Source: Echinococcus granulosus (lineage: Eukaryota; Platyhelminthes; Cestoda; Cyclophyllidea; Taeniidae). From it: a stretch of DNA of 64,000 nucleotides. Location: assembly GCF_000524195.1 (NCBI RefSeq), contig NW_020170403.1:151510-215509 (forward strand), given 5' to 3'. The notes beneath the pieces are model-generated. The model saw only the letters and a list, made by a program, of their open reading frames with translations, did not search any database and was not told the DNA's origin. Positions 37,742-48,700 of the stretch are shown one piece after another. Each line of letters opens with the position of its first letter. Positions within the stretch are counted from its first letter, which is position 1. The translations under genes and the position numbers were made by a program.

Positions 37742-40517
37742 GTACGTTTGTACCTGGGTTTACGCCCCAGGATTTTCGAACTAACCAGTTTATAAACTAG
37801 GGCTTCTCGCGGGAAGGTATATCTTTAACACTCATATTTACGGGTGAAGTTCGTGTTTTTTCGGCACCTCATGCATTCCATGATGCAAAATGCGTTGTGT
37901 CTGATATTCATTTACTTTAAGTTTTTTTCGGGTTCTTCTTTTTGACATCCTTGGTACCTTTTTGATGTGCTGTTTAGTATACTTCTTGTCTTTTTGGTTT
38001 TTGGGTGGTGATATATTGTTGATTTTTTTGTCGCTTGGTTATAGCTACACAGACCCCTCACACAAACACTTTGCTCAAATAGGTGGATAATTTAGTGCAA
38101 ATACCAATTAGTCTTCGTCCTATTTTTCACTTGTCCATCTACAGACGGCCAAGTCCTACCTGAACGCGGTTCGCGCAACCCTGACCGCGGCTCTGTGTAT
38201 CGAGAACTTTCCTTCGCAGGTGGTGGAGCGCCATAATAAACCTGAGGTAGAGGTGCAGACATCAAAGGAACTGCTACTTAATCCCGTTGTCATCAGTCGC
38301 AACGAGCGCGAACGCGTCCTTATCGAGGGCTCTATCAACTCGGTGCGCGTCAGCATCGCTATCAAACAGTCCGACGAAATTGATCGTATCATCTGTCACA
38401 AGTTTATGCGCTTTATCACGATGCGTGCCGAGGAATTTGTCATTCTGAGGCGGAAACCTATTCCGGTAAATTTCTTCCCTTAACTATCAATGATTGGTGA
38501 ACGAGGCTAGTGGAAAGGGTCATTTGGTCTTTCTATTAGTGGTTGTCACTACGACTTTGTCATCTTGGGGCTAAAACACCGATAATTGAGAAACACGGGC
38601 AGTTGAATAAAACCTAAGCTTTCCAGTGAATAGGTGCTATTAGATCTCTAAAAGTTGTGATTCCTACATCCATGGAATGTCATTATTTTTCCGCTACATT
38701 TGCCTCTCCGCCAAAAGCAGAAATGTATTTAGTCGAATCGCATCATCAGATTTGCTTGTAGGCAATTGTTGTCAGTTCTTTCCGAGGCTAACATGTGTTT
38801 TATTAAGCTTGCTTGGATGTTATTTTCATTGGAACTCCATAAGAATCGAAGCCGTCTCGTTGCTGCTTTTCAGCTAAATGAACTGAATCTCCAGTTTAAG
38901 CTGTTCTTCTTAACACTTCGCTCACCATGTAGTTACATTTTTCTCTGAACGGCTGGCATTAGAACTCTTGGAAATCAGATTTCTCTTATCACCTAATCCA
39001 CCCTTTTCCCTGTTATTTCTCGCTCTACGCGATTGGGGGTGTGGCTAGTTGGCTCATTTCATTGTTATTATTTTTAGGAAATCAATAACTTTTGATCGCA
39101 CTTTTATGAGTGTTTCATGAAAATACTGACATCCAAGTTACCATGGTCTTTTCCGAGTTCACATCGGCTGTTGAAACCCAGTCAGCCAGCACCTTAATTT
39201 TTGTGCTAGATGAGAACCTTTCTTGCGCCGCTTTGTCTAGGTAGCAGTGACCTCCACGACTGAATAACTTTATCCTACGAAAAAAATCCTCGTGGAAAAT
39301 TTCACTCATCACTGTTGACCAGGAAACAAGGCCGGGAGGTTCGCATTATTAGTCTTGCTTGTAGGAGATCATCGCCATTTTAGAGGTCAATGTGGCAATA
39401 TGAATGGGACTTCGTCGTTTGACAGGGGAAAATCTGATTGTAGAGGTTTCTTAAGCGGTTTAGTTAGCATTGTCGTCCCCACTTTTCCACCTTAGTGCTA
39501 ATGATTAGAAAACATCCAGTGAAAGCATATTGTTTAGAATAATTATCATCAAGTCAGCTTGGCTTTGTTTGTACTGAATGAGGTTTTAGTGCTTTACTAT
39601 CTGAGTCACTCACTTCTCACTTCAGTGTTAACTGTATTTCTGGTAATTTTTAAGCGAGATGGCTCTTTATATTTTTGTCATTGTTGTTATAATTTGTAAA
39701 ACCTGGGAAATTTACATCGGTGAGCCTCGTCTCGCTCATCCATTTCACCCTTTAAACGCCGACTAGGAAACACGACCGCAGTTTCAGTTGTTTGGGTTAG
39801 GCGAAGTAGTTTTAGTGTCTCTTGTGGATACTGGTGAGCAAGTACATCACGATGTTTTGTCAAATACCCAATCCCTCCTCTTCATGGACGCGTTTAGAAC
39901 TTAAGTGGTAAAAATGATAAATAAGACTAGGGTTCTGAGGAAAGGAACAGTTCTTTTATGAATGCCTTTGATAAGCACTTTCGTTCGCCGTTAATCCCAT
40001 GTTTTTATCTAGCACTGTAAATGGCTTAAGTTCTCCTTCAGTTCCACGCAGCTGAAAAAAAAATTAGGGAATGTTATTCCAGGTTTCCTTAAGTTTCGGT
40101 GACACAGAAAGTACGATTCCCTAGAGCACCCAGTAGCCACTGCGAAGATGCTACTTATGGATTTGGTTATTTGTTAATGTTTTCACCTGTCAGAACGTTC
40201 ATAATTTGCGTCCTAGATGGGCTGAATGCACTGATTGCATGTTGAAGTTAAGTTATTTCTGATAAACGCCTAACTCCCTCCATAATTCAACAATGGTCCT
40301 GACCCTCTTGTCTTTCCTTTCCACTCCATTATTCAAGGGCTACGACATAACATTCCTAATAACCAACTTCCACACGGAGAAGATGCTGAAGAATAAGCTA
40401 GTTGATTTCATTATCACCTTCATGGAGGAGATTGACAAGGAGCTCTCGGAGATGCGACTTGCAGTGAACTCGCGAGGTCGTCTATGTGCCGAGGAGTTCC
40501 TGAAAGCCTTTGACTAA
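37739..40517 (+). CDS. ARPC4: Actin-related protein 2/3 complex subunit 4 (3 exons)
   Basis: The proposed CDS is 37739-37741, 38145-38465 and 40338-40517, 504 nt, 167 residues, against 168 in human. ARPC4 is a core scaffold subunit of the seven-protein Arp2/3 complex that nucleates branched actin filaments in the cytoplasm. The match is close over the whole length: [68 protein letters not shown], then [16 protein letters not shown] and [14 protein letters not shown]. Phase 0 at the 38465/40338 junction restores RRKPIP-GYDITF. The second exon opens at Thr2 (TAKSYLNAV), so the initiator Met must come from an upstream exon. ATG at 37739-37741 followed immediately by GTACGT is the best local candidate. 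No broken or missing residues are seen. Confidence 0.93.
38145..38465 (+). CDS. ARPC4: ARPC4 exon 2
   Basis: 107 codons from acceptor CATCTACAG to donor CCG|GTAAAT, phase 0 at both ends. Codes Thr2 to the Pro before GYDITF. Very strong match to ARPC4. Confidence 0.95.
38466..40337 (+). other. ARPC4 intron 2 (1.9 kb)
   Basis: GTAAAT to TTCAAG. Nothing recognised inside. Intron 1 (37742-38144, 403 bp) is likewise empty. Confidence 0.7.
40338..40517 (+). CDS. ARPC4: ARPC4 exon 3
   Basis: The acceptor is TTATTCAAG. 59 codons plus TAA encode [16 protein letters not shown] through EEFLKAFD, the conserved C-terminal helix of ARPC4. Confidence 0.95.
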   Translation, partial: GYDITFLITNFHTEKMLKNKLVDFIITFMEEIDKELSEMRLAVNSRGRLCAEEFLKAFD

Positions 40518-41189
40518 CTCTGCTGCCTCGTGATTTTTCTTATTCTTCCTCTTTTTTCATGAACAGCCAACTCACCAATCTGATTATGCAACTCACTCAT
40601 TTTCCATCCACCTAACCTTTTGGAGACTACGACCGACTGCCAATTTTTCACCAGCAAATGTAAAGTGTTCAATAATGGACCCGTCTGATTTCTACGCTTC
40701 TGTAAGGTTGCAGGGATGCTGACATCTGGTGCCTTGGGAATATGTAAACCATTAAATTACTTCTAGGAACAGCGGGACTTCATCGATACCTAGAAATGGC
40801 GAAAGGGTAAGTAGGCTTTGGGTTCCAGTACTTGTGTTGTGCAGACCATGATTGTCATATCGTATTCACCCCGAAAAATCAAAGCAGGGTAAGCGCCAAT
40901 GGTTATTATCAGGTTGGAGGTTTGCATCCCTGTAGGCTGGTATATCCTTTAGCCAAGTTGGGCGACGTAGTCAGTTCACACTTCCAAGGCTGCATTTCTG
41001 CTTTGTGCTATGATACTTGAGTCGCCCAAACAGCTCCCAATCTATTCAGTACATCAGAAGTATACGTTCTTTAATAGCACCAGACTATTGCGGCTTCAAG
41101 AGGGGCTTGGAAGCTACAACCGTATTTGTAGAAACTTTGATGGAGATTGTGTGTGCCAGAAGCCCCAAAAAGATACTTGATAATTTAGT

Positions 41190-41333
41190 TGTCGATTGTT
41201 TAATTTTCGCTTTTTGGTAAAGGGCCACCTTGGGTCTTGCCATTTAGCCTTCAACAAGGGGGCTTGCCTTCAAGTCATCTTCAGTACTATGCTTTATTTC
41301 GTCCTCAGGAAAGTCTCGGGGAGATAACTCTAC
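41190..41333 (+). repeat. Eroded LTR-like repeat upstream of Kv4
   Basis: TTGTTTAATTTTCGCTTTTTGGTAA and TTTCGTCCTCAGGAAAGTCT align in order with the other LTR copies, but the ends are degraded. It lies about 490 bp before the channel ATG and about 670 bp after the ARPC4 stop. Confidence 0.6.
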
Positions 41334-41375
41334 CGAAATACTTCATGCACTGATAGCACATGAAACCATTTAAAT

Positions 41376-41381
41376 AAAGTG
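41376..41381 (+). promoter_or_regulatory. Possible polyadenylation signal downstream of ARPC4
   Basis: The first AATAAA I see after the ARPC4 stop, about 860 bp downstream and just past an LTR remnant. This would mean a long 3' UTR; an unrecognised nearer signal is equally possible. Confidence 0.2.
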
Positions 41382-41826
41382 ACTTTCATTTTTGTAGAGG
41401 TATGCAGAATACTCATTTAGTCACAGTAAGTTATGTGTTTACAAAAGGACTGTTTTCATGACACAGTAGTCTGTATATCAATTCCCATTTATACGTATAT
41501 AAACGGTAAAACCGTGTATGAAGTTTGTGCACTAAAAAGTTACTGTTGTTAAAAAGTGATAAATTGTTGAGTATTCCTCAAATTTAGATATTAGTTGTCA
41601 GGCCTTAACTAGTTGAATATGTTTGAGTGAATCATCTCAGTACAAGTACGGTGTACAGCGGCTTTTAAAATTTGACCCGCGCGCGATATTACATGAGCAG
41701 TGTTAGGTTTTGGGTTGAGAAGGCGTTTGAGCTTTTAATTGTCCATCATTCCAATGGTTTATGTATCCATTTAGCGAATATGAACTAACGAATCATGACT
41801 TTTAATTTGCGTTGATTTTCTTTATA

Positions 41827-42702
41827 ATGCAACAATCCCGAAAAGATAAAAACTTTCCCATTTGGTTACCGATTATCCGTGCAAGTGCATTGGGATGGTT
41901 ACCCCTTTCGAAAAATCCGCTGCCAAGATTTTCATTTGAAGATTCAAACGATCTACTAACATCAACGATATACTGCAACTCAAAGTTGCGTATAAATGTT
42001 TCAGGTGTAAAATTTGAAATCCCCCGCTATTTTGTAGACCAGTATCCCAACACTCTTCTGGGTTCTTCAGAACGAGAGTATTTTTTCGATGAAGAAAACG
42101 AAGAATACTACTTTGATCGTGACCCTGCAATTTTCCGATACATCGTAGACTTTTATCGACATGGTTTCCTGCACTTTCCCAAGTCCGATTGCTTTCTCGC
42201 TTACGAAAACGAGATGGCATTTTTTCGGATATCCACAGAATGCATGGGTGATTGTTGTTACGAACACTTCCAGGACTGTCGTCGGGAGCATTCAGAACGT
42301 CTACGGGAGGGGAGGTCTACAGACGACCTGAGGTGTGTTGGCCCAACAACATTTCGACAAAGGTTGTGGACTTCCTTTGAAAACCCAGGCAACTCAACCG
42401 CCTCTCTTGTAATATACTACGTAACCGGATTTTTTATTATTGTGTCTGTTCTTGCAAACATAATTGAAACCATCCCATATCCTGAAGTCTCCCCCGATCT
42501 TTCCAGAAAATCCATCGGAGATGTCTTTTCTAACGCGTTTTTTTGCCTGGACTCAGCATGTGTCCTCATCTTTACTGTTGAGTACTTGGCTCGGCTGTAT
42601 TCGGCGCCTAATCGGTGGCTCTTTTTCCGATCAGTAATGAGTCTCATTGACGTGGTTGCAATTCTTCCTTTTTACATCGCTCTTTTGCTTCCAAACAAAA
42701 AG
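41827..42702 (+). CDS. shal: Kv4 exon 1: N-terminus, T1, S1-S3
   Basis: 292 codons, donor AAAAAG|GTACGT, phase 0. An ATG with A at -3 begins just before the Kv4 signature [15 protein letters not shown]. The open frame extends only 5 codons upstream without another ATG. Confidence 0.93.
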
Positions 42703-45700
42703 GTACGTCCAAGATTAGTTAATTTATTCCCGAACTTTGCTTTATAGAAGTGCTGACATGGTTATAACTACTTCTATTTTTTATCAAATGCCAGTATTAC
42801 TTGTTATACGTTTTTTTTAAAATTAAGATAACTCTGTTTTTGTTGTTTTATGGATGAACTTCATTTGCAATGTTTGTGTCATCATCGGTACCTTTGCACC
42901 TTAATAAATGCTTTTACCGGTTTTTCTTTGTCATGTTAGTGCTATTCGATAATTGGCAAATGTATATTAAAGGTAATCACCATCGCTCTCTTAAACACTT
43001 AGGTGGTTTTTAATTTTTCAAATTGGGGCAATTTTTCCGTTATACCATCTAGAATAATTGCATTTCAAATAGATTCGCCGGCTTAACTAACTGTCGTACT
43101 TAATTTCTAAGTGCTTAGTGTTCTTAAAGTACACTGACCTTTACTATCATTTAAAGCCCTCATAAGCATATTGAGATGACGAATAAGTTAAAATTATCTA
43201 GTTAACAATGTTCAAGAACTGAAGGTCAGCTATTTTTTAAACGAAATTTGTCCAACTGAAATCGGCTACTTGCACCAACTTAAGGAATTTCAAAGATCAA
43301 AAATGGTATTACACTTAAAAGTGCTCTTCCAGCTAAGTTCAACTTCACGTAAAAATTGCTGGAGCCACAACCCGATGATAGCGGTATAAAAATAGAACAT
43401 ATGGGAAGTGCGTGCAGATCCATTATTTCACTGAGGCAAAGTAAAGCAGGGAATGGACAATTTCCCTCTCTCATGTGATATTCGGTCTCATGGGAAATTG
43501 CGGCTAACATGGTGGTGATGTCGTGAGGTCCCTCTTCTTTTCTTTCATTACCCCGGGGTCACGAGACAGTAGGCATATTTAGGGCTGTCCACCACCCAAT
43601 ATCACATTCACGTGGCACCCTTGCTTTTCCCCAAATCAGACAAAAAGCAGTCTTAAACAATAGAGATCCACAGTTTTTATACTTTTCAGTCAACACATCT
43701 TACCCGGGATTCCCATTTTAAACAAAAATACTTTTTATTTTGTTCCTTTAGGAAAGAACATGAAAGAATCAACAATGCTAGAAATAGGTCCTTGCAATTT
43801 ACTCATGACAAAGTGAATTACTTGCCTGTTCAGTTACTGGAGACTAATTGTAGGGGGCTTTAGTGATTAATTTTGCGATGAAACCTCTCAGAAATAAAAT
43901 TCACAAATATCTTTCCGTCTCGGTTTCTAACATTTCTGCTACATAACCCGAAAGAGAAGTCACATATTTGAATTGAAGCCAACAGTTGAACGTGCTTGAG
44001 CAATAATTTTAAGGAGTGCACTAAAGTGACGGTTTAAATACTCGCAGCTTTTTGGGCAACTACTGCCCACACAGGTTGAACCAACTGTCCGAACACAAAG
44101 CCATAATCTCATCTGGTATACCTTGTTGCGACAGCACAGACTTTAAAGTGTTTTTTTTTTGGCTTCAACACCTGTTCTTACCGTTTTGTCCGCTCATTCG
44201 TTCAGCAATAACGATCCATAGCTAATGGAGCAGTTGATGGATTTTTGAACACTTCTTGTAGGGCATAATTTCTGCTAAAGACGAATGCATTAGTGTAACA
44301 ATGCAGACTACTTTAGCGAGGCGTGGGGCATGTAATTAATCGCTGGGCGGAGTTAAAAATATTTGCACTGGTTTTCATTAATAAGTCTCTAAACTTTCCA
44401 CATCTACAAACTAGCAACATTCTAAAACAGGAGTAATATTGTGTTTAAAATAACGTAGTGTTCGGTGAGAGTTCGCTAACGATGCGATGTATTTTTAATG
44501 CCTACTATAAGTTCATTGAGACCCCGTAATTAGGATTCTGAAGTTACCTGTTCATAATAACATCATGACTTTGTGCTGTCATTATTACTGAAGGAAAAAA
44601 TGTCATGATGAATGAATGAATGAGTTTTGAGGAGGTGTGATTGTCGGTAAAGGGATTTTTCGCCAATTTTATTACACTAATAGTGCTTCGAATGCTGTTG
44701 AAATTGTCCAAATTATTTCAAAAGCACTCATCCTTTGCGTTATGGTACATTGGAAGGAGCATTTGTCGCAGTTTTTTAGTACGAAATTGTGCAGATTTGT
44801 ATGAAAAAAAAGGCACTTGATATTGTTTTGCGAGGTTTGCTCAGATGACAGCTCAAGAAACATTCTCAACCCTTCTCTCTGTCTCTCTTCTGCCAAGAAT
44901 TGTATCTTGACATTGTCATTTCAACAAACTTGTAGATCTTTGGAAGGAAAGACGCTTTTCTTTCCGCTGATGCTTATACAGACATTTAAAGACGTAGAAG
45001 GCTGATTACTTGAAGGAAGAATTACATAAATCTAATTCTTAACCTTAGAAAGGCAAACTGAATGCAGAGTGAACTTCTTCCAGTATACTTGGATTAGGGC
45101 AGGTGAAGTATGGGAATGTTTTAGTACGACGACAGCCATACCTCGCATCTACAGCGCAAGGTGGTAAATGGTCTCAGTTAATAAGAGAACTTTCAAGTTA
45201 CAAGTTTCGTGTCCTTAAGATAGGTTGAACATGGGGATAGAGGCGGGGTGTACGCAAGAGGACATAGTTTTGAGGTCGTTTAAAGCCTAGAGCTACATTC
45301 GGAAGACCTTATCTATATCTCCAAACCTCATTCCTGTGGTGCTGTTGCTGCTGGCGGCAGCTGCCTCTCCATACTTTTTCCTTCCCTCAGCACCTGCTTG
45401 AATTCATGCCGCAAAAGCTTCAAACTACCCTCAAAAAGATGGCGAATATGTTAAGCAATTTCCCAGGTGATTTCCCGCCCTTTACTGGTGAATTTCTAAA
45501 ATTAAAGTAGCCACTCTTGCTGACTTATACTGACGTGATTTGATCCAAAAGGAAGCTAATTGTCCCCCTAATATTATACCGCTGGAAATTTTCTTTCTTG
45601 CTCCTTACCAAGTAAACCAATATCAAATGGGTTTGTCAAAAAACCACAGGATTAACAAGGCCAATGAAAGAGTCGACTTCGTCTACCACTTTCCAGGTTT

Positions 45701-48700
45701 GTGTATGTTTAACGTCACTGCACGAGATGTTTCCCTCACGCTTGACCCCTACGCAATCTCAGCTGCCCCGGTGATTGCCAGATCCGTCGGTATACGGAGA
45801 TGCAAATATGGTACTTGGTCTTATTTTAACTAACGTTAAAGATGTACAATATTCTCCCAAAATGAAGTCAACTTCACCCTTTGCGTGTTTAAAATAATCT
45901 CTTTAATTAGTAAGTAAATCAAAGCATAATTAAGTTGATAAGCCTTGATAAATGGTCGTGTTTGCAATTACGGGACGGAAGAGTTTGGTGGTGGGGTTGC
46001 ACAGATTTTGATTTCACCATGGGGTCACAGTTTAGGTCACAGCCGGTAGGCTAAGCATTTGGACACAGGACCTTGTCTCCGTCCCATCCTCCCATGGAGC
46101 GGATTAAATAGGCATACACACAGCGGGATAACCGCCAATTGCCCTACCAATCAAATTTTTCTCCCTCCTCCTGAAATGCGCAAATACGCAATAGGACTAC
46201 TTTTTGTGGACAATGAAGTCTGCTATTCAACCAACGTAGTTTAGGTGCATGTAGACAGGAGCATTGCTGGGGAACTTCTTCCAAGGTATGTACATGCATA
46301 AGGTGTTCATCTCCCTTATGCATGAATAACTCGTCAGCCAGTGCCGTGAGCCAAAACCTTTGAGCTGTTTCACCGCTCATTTGGAACTACAAACGTAATT
46401 TCTTTTTGTTGGAAAAATATGAGGTCATCAGTCTTCAATTCCTTGAGCAACTTTCCGGAGAGCCGTGCCTTTTAAAGTGGAAAGAGGTGGAAAAACAACG
46501 GCTCTCTTTTGGAGCTAGATTTGTTATTACTTTTCAAAGTGAAAAGTTCAGCCTTTTTTTTTCCTCGGAGACTGTCATGATGACGGAATTCCATTGAATG
46601 CATTGAAAATAGGTAGAATACGTTTTACAGAATTCTGGAAGTTCACCAAGACCTTTCCTCATAGCAAAGGTCACTGAAATTTTTATTAAAACGCCTCCAA
46701 TAAGTTTACTTATGCCCTTCTCTAAACACTTTACCCTTTTTCAAAGTTAATTCCTTTTGAGTTCTTGAAAAAAAAAACAAAATATCACCAACTATAAACC
46801 CCAGTGAGATTGTTTTCAAACAGGATTTTGTTGGATTACAAAAGGTAGGCAGAGGCATAAACCTTTTAATTGACCAGTAACTACGGTAATGAAACGTGGT
46901 GATCTTAATGAAGGTATGGAGCTTTTAAATAGCCAACACTTTTGCAATAAAACCCAAAATATCACTTATGATTCATCGAATTTGTTTACAAGCCGTCAAT
47001 TGGTTGAACCTTTTTATCAAAAGGAACCAAGTGGGTGTTTCTGATGATCCAACTAATTACCTTTGAATACCAACGATTTGAACATTAAACAAATGATTGA
47101 ATGGATAGTCTTTGAGTTACTCATTAATATCAATCAAATAAACTCAGACCTATTAATTAGAATTCAAGAAACGATGAACCTTACGTAAGTTCGTAGTTCT
47201 TTTTACTACCCTAGACCCTGTCCGGGCCCTTCACAACATTGCGAGTTTTCCGAGTGTTCCGGGTTTTCAAGTTCTCCCGACATTCTCAAGGTCTCCGTAT
47301 CCTCGGCTACACGCTCAAATCCTGCGCTTCAGAGCTCGGCTTCCTCCTCTTCTCCCTCACCATGGCGCTAATCATATTCGCGACCGTGATCTACTACGCC
47401 GAGAGGGCGGTGCCTAACACCACTTTCATCAGCATTCCTGCTGCCTTTTGGTACACCATTGTGACGATGACCACTCTGGGGTATGTGCTTCTAGTCTTAA
47501 TCTGCCGCTTTCTCGCATAAACAAGCACATACGATCGGGCTCTACTGTTTAAGGGGGCGAAAAGGATTATCCTCTGTGGGAGAGTTCAACTGGAGTCTTT
47601 TTTTGACTGCGAAGAGAGGGTTGAAAAGAGCGAGGAATAAACGGGTAAGGAAGGCGAGGAGAGAACAGGCCCACGGTTGAGCATTTTTCAACTGGGTGAC
47701 TCATGCCTAATTGGGAATCAGCTGTTTAGATAGCGGGTCGATATTGATTTTCTCTAAGGGAAATTCGAGCTCGCGGGGATTTAGAGGTAGCCAACCTTTA
47801 AATTTCACGCGCTATTTTAAAAAGACAGGATTTTTAACACGAAGTTTAAACTTTGTAGTGTAATTTTTAAAGAACCAAGTTCTTTTAGCTTGTTTTTTCC
47901 CCATTTTTAATCCATGATTCATGCCAAATTTTCCCTGTTTTTCATCAATTCCATTCACTTAGGGGAATTCGAAGATCTTGTCTGCTTAAACGGTCTCTTG
48001 GTTTATGGTGGTGCTGACGTTTGTTTAGCATAAATGATGCTGATTGACTTTGAGGATTGAAAGTAGTGTCCAATGGTGTGAAGTAATTGCGTTTTTAGAT
48101 TTGAAATTATCAGTTATTCGTCAAATCTGTTGTTCATATAGGTTAAATATTCCCACGTTTGAGTAATTATCTGCCAAATTCCATTGTTCCCTACTATTTT
48201 TTGAAGTGGCTGATAAATGCACAAGTAGTTTCCATCAAAACTTGAAAGTCCACTTTAATGGAAGCCATTGATAATAAACTAATTTCTTCCTGAAAATAGA
48301 CATTTGTAGAGACGTCATATTGATTGGATTTTTGCCGCTACTTTGTGATTTATAATAGTAGCATGTCTTATAACCTGTCAGTTGTGGGTATTGGATGAAC
48401 TGTATAGTATTTAATTAAGTTGCAAATCACTTAGCTAAAGGACGAAATGCACCGAGAACCTGTTAATTGCGAGGGATGTTAAGTTACCTATGTAAAAGTT
48501 GATGTCGCTCCATCCTTCGCTACGCTTTGCCCTCTCCTTCGAAAGCATCATTACATCATTGCCAAATTAGTAAACAAATGATGACTTTGGCAGCACTCTT
48601 TGTAGTGTTGACCGTGAACAAAAAGGGCAGTTTATCTTTCAAAGGGATGAACCAATTTACATTCAAACCATGCGAAGAGGTTCGAAGTTGTCTTGCACAC

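Larger units (their letters stand above)
40518..41826 (+). other. Interval ARPC4 to Kv4
   Basis: ARPC4 3' flank and Kv4 5' flank in about 1.3 kb. Contains the eroded LTR at 41190-41333 and little else. The two genes run in the same direction. Confidence 0.6.

Noticed and set aside
42703..42747. Continuation of Kv4 exon 1 frame past LLPNKK
   Set aside because: Similarity ends exactly at a GTACGT donor and resumes at 47215 in phase; the extension is intron.
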